This document shows positions 58,255 through 64,000 of a DNA stretch of 64,000 bases, in pieces. The first letter of the stretch is position 1. Each line of letters starts with the position of its first letter. Below the pieces are notes generated by a model. That model was given only the letters and a program-made list of their open reading frames with translations, did not search any database and had not been told where the DNA came from. The position numbers and the translations under genes are program-made. This DNA comes from Gnetum montanum (lineage: Eukaryota; Streptophyta; Gnetopsida; Gnetales; Gnetaceae), in NCBI GenBank assembly GCA_015680685.1, contig MNCI01015722.1, positions 143,696 to 207,695 of the forward strand. The letters run 5' to 3'.

Positions 58255-59430
58255 AGCAAATAGGGTATGGTAGAATGCTTTTATCATAATATCAGCAAGT
58301 TGATTAGTTGTGTTCACATATTAGACTGATTGTACTCTACTTCATTGTTAGCTTAAAAAAAAATAGTGTTTTATATTTATGTGCTTGGATCCAATGTTGT
58401 TGTGTTATCCCACAGGAGATGAACTGGAAGAGTTACTTGAAAACCCATTTGAGTGAAAAGTCCTTTCAGTTACATGTACTACCATAGCCACAAAAACAAC
58501 TTTACAAGAAGATAGACTCATGGAACTTTGCTTTCAATGGATAGGATTTGCACTATGGAAGATAATTACACTTGAAGTTGATTTTCTCTCATATTGGTCT
58601 CCTACATTCTCACCATTGGAAGAAGCGTTAAACTTTCCATATCCTTTGATGAATTAAAACAACTTTACAAGAAGATAGACTCATGGAACTTTGCTTTCAA
58701 TGGATAGGATTTGCACTATGGAAGATAATTACACTTGAAGTTGATTTTCTCTCATATTGGTCTCCTACATTCTCATCATTGGAAGAAGCGTTAAACTTTC
58801 CATATCCTTTGATGAATTCAACCCATCATCATATGTTTCTTTCACGTAACTTGGAACATGTTCTAATGACTGCAAATATGAGGTTCTTGGTTATTTCATC
58901 AATCTAGATAAAAAAAAAAGAAGTTGCAAACTCCAGGTCAAGCTTACTTTGACAAAGAAATTTCAGGTATCCGATCATCCCTCTATGAAGTGAAGCATCA
59001 ATGAGTAGCATGTTATCCTTTCTTTAAGTTTTGGGGGCAGAGGTGCATTTGCTCACTTACGCATGTTTCATCCCATATTTTTCCAAGGTTGATTGTGCAT
59101 ACTTGGTTCGGTGAATTTTTAAACAATACTTTTGTTGGTCCACTTGAATTCCTAGAAAATAGAAGTATCCCAAGAACTTTCATTCCAAATTTAATTTTTT
59201 ATGTTATATTTAAATTTTTCAATTAATTTTTTTAAGTGGATAGAAACACAAGGTCATCAATGTAAAGAGGTATCATTATGAAATCTGATCCAACATGCTT
59301 GAAGAGAGTAGGCTCAAACATGATTTGTAATTTTTTCATCATAAAAAATTCATTGATTTTTTGAAACCATGTTCTAGGTGCCTAATTCTGTCATTTTAAC
59401 TACTTTTGATGTTGTTTTTTTTTTTTTTAT
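58255..59430 (-). mobile_element. Ty1/copia fragment: RT C-terminal half and RNase H
   Basis: The minus-strand translation gives TWFQKINEFFM, then SDFIMIPLYIDDLVFLST with YIDD at 59,253-59,264 (the copia YVDD site, acidic pair intact). RNase H blocks are ERKSTSSVIIFHSANPIHWK and SMSLSSCKVVFVA, the counterparts of DRKSTSGY...I.W.S and ALSSTEAEY; the STEAEY acid is lost. VNTTNQLADIMIKAF at about 58,270-58,320 corresponds to the VPT..QLADI.TK end block. It has frameshifts, stops and an internal 163-bp duplication (58,494-58,819). A poly-T tract lies at its upstream edge near 59,415. It is in the opposite orientation to the copia fragment at 43 kb, and the two overlap little in domain coverage. 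Confidence 0.75.
58494..58819. repeat. 163-bp tandem duplication inside copia RNase H
   Basis: acaactttacaagaagatag starts at about 58,496 and again 163 bp later; the copies differ at one base or so (tctcaccatt versus tctcatcatt). It is much more recent than the decay of the surrounding copia sequence. Confidence 0.92.
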
Positions 59431-60249
59431 GTTGTTTCGTTATATACTATGATTCTTTTAGATAAACTAATGGATGTGATATACAATATGAATTTAGATA
59501 GTAATATGTGCTCTCTTATTACGGTTTGTCTAGAAACTAAATATTTTAAATATAATAATCATAGATTGAAAATGTGGATTAGATCATCAATTGCACTTTC
59601 AAGCAGAAAATTCCAAACCACCTGGAATCGCAACTGGAATGGTGTGGAATCATATAAATAAAAATCAATTTAAAATAAAGAATTTGTTGAATTTTCATTG
59701 TGCTTGTGACACAATGCCATTGCCTTAGGATCTTTTACAGGAAGATGCACTATTTATAACTGACAATAATACCATTTGTACATCATATATTTATTCATGA
59801 AATTTCTTCTCAACTCTTCTTGTAACACTGTCATTCATAACCTTTAATGTATTGCAAACATCTTTGTTTTAGTTGTTTGTAACATATGTTGTGTTACAAA
59901 TGCCTGTGTTTAGGCTTATCAAAACCTAACTCTTATACTTCACTAAGTTCTTAATAAACTTAGTCTCATATTGTATACTATACTTCATTAAGTCACTTCA
60001 AACTTAACTTCACAAACTCATCTTGTACTTCACTAAGTCATCATTGACTTAACTTCACTATGCTTATGGACTGCATCTTGTAAGTCCTTCCTCTTTTTTT
60101 TCCATCATAACCTTCTAAAGGGTCTTCTCTTCTTGTTCAAGAAATTGGCCCAACCTATGTATGGAACAACTTGGATCTACTCTTCTTGTTTAAGAAACTA
60201 GATCCTGTGTTTAAGAAACTCATGACTTGGTGGTATTGATAAGGTTTAA
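59431..60249. other. AT-rich DNA with inverted similarity to 31.6 kb
   Basis: Repeated cttcac.aagt and aacttca words at 59,940-60,080; the reverse complement resembles 31,580-31,880 (agaagac, agaaggtta.aatggaaaa, gttaagtcaa). No gene is seen. Confidence 0.4.
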
Positions 60250-61790
60250 AAAGAAAGAATCAATTACAAGAAACAACATATTATCTCTTTAATTCCACTA
60301 ATGGTATAAAGATAGAGGAGGGAGAGAGAGAGATGGGGTAACGGGAGAGCACAACCACAAACGAGTGACTGAAAAAAAAAAGAACACAAAAGAAAAATGT
60401 GGTTACTATAGAAGACAACAAAAGAACTGATGGTTGAAACAGAAAATAAACAACAACAAAAGAAGACTATGATTGCTACAAAATACAGCAAAATGAAAGA
60501 AAATCAAAGCTGAGCTGCAATCCAAGATACTAATAAATTACTCTTGGTAAGCAAGAAATCTGAACAAGAACGTAAGATGATCCTTCTTGGTAATAGACAA
60601 CCATGGCTAATTACCTTAATTTATCTTCTTTTCTCATTTCTTTGGCTTGAACATCTTTTTATGCTTTGACAAGATTGATGTTGAGATCTTGGATTGCTGA
60701 ATCCTTGATTTTATTGTTGGATATCTATACCTGTCCTTGGTGCTCTCAAGCCTATATGACTTTGATGAGAGTTGTTTCTATGATGATTCAAAAACACCCA
60801 TAACAATTTGGGGGCATTTTGGCATAAAAATTTGCCAATAGGAACCATGAATGCCTAGTATGAGGATTGATACCATCCACAAAAATTGACAGCATCCTTT
60901 GGCCCATGTTTACTTTGTGGATTTAGGAAATCTAAAGAATTGTTCAATTCTTGATTTCTTGCTGGAATTATTTACATTTGAATGCTTAATCGTTAGATTG
61001 AAATCTTAAAGCTTAGTTGTATACCTTCTCAAGTCTTAGTTTGATATCTTTCTATAAATCCAATAGAGTAGGGGAAACCTAAAGTGTTTATTTATGGTTG
61101 TTATGTTAGTGATTTCTCTATTCACTGCTGTTGGAATATTAGATAGTTTGACTAAATTGTAGTAGTGTGCCTTCTAACATTTCAGCTTAGAAGAGTTAAT
61201 TTGAGATGATTTGTATTGCGAGTGTTTCTAAGAAAATAGAAATTAATAGTATGCCATTGAATAGACCTGAAATTACTGATTTAGATGTTTCTTGTGGCCA
61301 GTTTAGTTGAACAGATTTGTTGATGAATGGTATTAGATATATTTTTATGGTTTGAGAAAATTTAAATTTTGGTTTTAAATAAAAAAAAATACAAATCTGT
61401 ACACTATATTAGGAGAATCTTGCATAGATTTTTACAGTGGTTATGTGTTTTTCATGATTGTCTTTTATTTCATAAAATCAGTATTGGATGAAACTAAAAT
61501 CTGAATACTGTGCTTTATGCAAGTTAACACTGATTTTTGTTCTGGAAACCTAAAATTTTCTTTATTTATTGATTCATTGTGGAAGTATTAGAACCATTGA
61601 TATCATGAGGGAAACTTGCATCCTCTATACCTAAAAATCTGATATGCAAGTAACAAGCTGGAAGAATTGGAATACAATGTTCCATGATAGATCATCAGCT
61701 TTTGGCTCATATATATCTTATATGAGAAATTTATGACTTTTGGATCATTGTTACAAGGAAGAAAGCAACATGGTTGCTTTAGTTTTCTTT
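60250..61790 (+). repeat. Unclassified dispersed repeat, copy 2
   Basis: Similar to 32,400-34,140 in order and orientation: the gaggagggagagag tract at 60,316; attgctgaatccttg at 60,693; gaaactaaaatctgaata at 61,490; gatcatcagcttttggctc at 61,690. It lacks the 136-bp and 90-bp tandem duplications of copy 1, which are therefore private to copy 1. Confidence 0.65.
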
Positions 61791-61829
61791 GTTGAGTATA
61801 GTCTAGAAATTGTATTGATCCCTCGAGGC

Positions 61830-62650
61830 ATATGTCATGATGTTTATGTTTTATGTCTTGTTCTAGTCTTCTGTCATGTTCACTTTTTTATGTTTATGTT
61901 AAAGTCAAGTTAAGAGTTAGATGTTAAAGTTTATGAAGCTATGTTATGTTTTTAGGTTAACACAAGGGTAAAAGTGAGAAAGGGGTTTAATGACATGTGT
62001 CCCCTTCTCCAAAAGCTATATAAGGAGCCCAAGGCTCTAAATTCAAACTTGATGTGAGATTGTTATGAAGCTGGTGATTTCATTGTATTGTGCTTTCATT
62101 TTCAATCAACGGGGAGGGACAAGAAAAGGTTCCTTGGGTTGAAGTTCTTTAAGCTTCAATATCTTTTTTTTCTTTTCTTTATTATTTCACAATGAGTTCA
62201 TAGCATAAAGCATGCTTTAGCTCAAATTTAGACAGTCATTTCACATCCAATATTATAATTGTTCACAATCTATTTCACATGTTCTTAAGTTATTTCACAA
62301 TATTTTTCAACTCTATATTCACATGTGATTGGATCCATGAATTTTATGATGTTAGATGTTTGAATCTCATATTTAAGGATAGATCTGAGTTACTTTCATT
62401 ATCATTTCACAAAATATCAGCTCAATTTCATCTCATCTTGCAAGGGTTTTGGGGGATTCTTGTGTATCTTCTTAGAATTCTTGTTTGATTTCACAATTTC
62501 ATCAAAACCTATTTGCAGAATTCAATTTAAGGAAGAAATTTGATGTTAGAAAGATTTGCTCATTAGTTCTGAACATTCTTGTATCAGATCTAAGACCTTC
62601 AAGCAAGCATTGAAGGGTTTGTTCTTGATGTTTCATGATCACAAGGGTAA
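61830..62650 (+). repeat. Possible LTR promoter region, unclassified
   Basis: tttatgttttatgtc-rich DNA leads to AGCTATATAAGGAGCCC at 62,014-62,030, a strong plant TATA box, then gtattgtgctttcattttca, which resembles the R-U5 of plant LTRs. No terminus or partner copy was found. It could equally be a host promoter; the short downstream frame at 62,279-62,488 has no known domain. Confidence 0.3.
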
Positions 62651-64000
62651 GAACCCTAAAGTTTGATGCGCATTAGTTCAGGTGTTAGCTCTTACTCCAT
62701 AGGCATGGGTGTTGCAATGAGTGTGCTTGGTTGTGATTATGTGTGTGGTTGATCTATTAAACTATCTATTATTTGATAAAAGTGATAGACTTTAGTGATA
62801 TTGATGTGTTCATGTTTATGATTTATATGATTTGGTACTAATTTGGTGATTCATAAATGATTTGATGAGGGTGATGGATTTAAGTGTTGTTGATATGGTT
62901 TAGTTGATTATTATAATTTGATGTTAAGTTGTGAATGTATCTATGATCTATAATTTTATTAGTGTTGTTAATGTGTTTATGATCAATATGATGAATAGCA
63001 CCTCTTGTATACTTTTGTTGAATGATGTGTTAGTGATTCATTGCATGATCAATTATTCTTCTTTGTGATTAATCTGAGTTATGTTGATGTGTGTTGTGCA
63101 TTGCTTTATGCAAGTACTAAGCATGTAATGTATTTCACTTATTCACCAATCCTCCCAAGACCCTACTTGGTGGATTGAGCATTGAGGCTCCATGTGATGA
63201 TCCTTTAAGTACTCAACATGTATTGTCTATTGAATGAGCATCTAGTAATGCAATGAATAAAAGGAATATTGAGCACAGATGGAGCTAAAATGTTACATTG
63301 TTTGTGAGGTTGCTACTATGTTTTGATTATTCATTTGCTATATGCCCTAGGAATATCAAATTGATTTTTTAAACTAATTAAAATGTTTCTTGTGGACTGT
63401 ATATATACAGTGTCAATATCTCATGTATACGCTTTGTTGTGTTTTCGTACAAGTTTTAGATCCATTATCTCTGCAAATGCTAATTATTGAGCAAAAAGAA
63501 AAATATTATTTATGTTATGCTTGAAATAGGTATGTTTTGCTTAGCATAAGTGATTCTTTTAAAAATGTGTGTGTACACAATTGCTAAGGAACTTGACCAA
63601 TGTACTAAGTGGAAGGAACCTAACCTATGAATCAAAAATATTATGTACGTCATGGTTAGGTTATTTTTAGGTAATGAGCATGTGGAGTGTCATGTATATT
63701 TATGATGCCCAATTCTATAGAGTTTCATCAATTAATAAAATATAATACCCCCTCCATGGCTATGAAAAGGTCACGTAATGAACTTTCAATGCTTGTTATG
63801 AATATTTTGCATTATTGATGGCCTAAAAGAGGAGGAGTTTGACTTTGATTTATGTTTTACTCTTACAGCTTATCATGTTATCATTTTGAAACCTCTTTCT
63901 TTGCATCTTGTGACATGATTCAGAAGAAGGGATGCAGCTATGAAATGAAGTAAAGCTACATAATTATTATTAGTAAATTTAAAATGGCATGTTATTACGA
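62651..64000. other. AT-rich DNA, nothing recognised
   Basis: Frequent tgattatg/gttgatgtg-type words but no clear tandem period, ORF or RNA gene. Confidence 0.4.

Noticed and set aside
1-64000. CRISPR arrays, operons, rRNA genes, phage or prokaryotic defence systems
   Set aside because: No spaced identical repeats, no prokaryotic gene layout, and clear plant-type retroelements and introns throughout.

Overview
The window looks like nuclear DNA from a large, repeat-rich plant genome, most likely a conifer. It is AT-rich and gene-poor, and most recognisable sequence is decayed retroelement of several classes. These include nested Ty3/gypsy elements with a tRNA-Asp-type primer site, Tat-type gypsy pol with an archaeal-type RNase H, Ty1/copia fragments, L1-like LINEs and a Penelope-like element with a GIY-YIG region. 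Penelope-like elements are rare in plants but are known in conifers. The species call is inference.

Positions 1-25.4 kb are a set of nested insertions. Element E (+ strand; 3' end with coiled-coil ORF, polypurine tract and LTR at 22,827-25,367) adjoins element A (- strand). A's 5' LTR is split into 1380-1764 and 22,366-about 22,826. The split is caused by element B (- strand, 1765-22,360), a member of the same LTR family. B has 797-bp LTRs, TGATGA/TCATCA ends and a 5-bp target duplication (ctagg/ctggg). B carries gag and protease remnants but no RT that I can see. Its gag is interrupted by about 13.7 kb of a different lineage, element C (Tat-like). C has a long gag frame, RT, archaeal-type RNase H, integrase and a probable long 3' LTR. 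Between C's gag and RT lies an oppositely oriented spliced gene-like unit with its own TATA box and clean GT-AG introns.

Positions 25.4-40.5 kb hold the only convincing host-type coding DNA: an intact 223-codon ORF on the - strand (25,977-26,648) with a TATA box upstream, and exon-like segments on the - strand near 37.0-38.95 kb. The rest is AT-rich DNA with tandem duplications (50, 47, 136, 90, 88 and 43 bp periods) and a possible 4-kb solo LTR.

Positions 40.5-51.7 kb hold LINE fragment 1, a copia fragment without LTRs, a nearly full-length LINE 2, and LINE fragment 3, all on the + strand. Positions 51.9-64 kb hold diverged repeats, the Penelope-like remnant (55,936-56,890), a copia RT/RNase H fragment on the - strand with an internal 163-bp duplication, and a second copy of a 1.5-1.7 kb unclassified repeat also present near 32.4-34.1 kb. 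Apart from the 223-codon ORF and possibly the 37-39 kb exons, I see no gene likely to make an intact protein.
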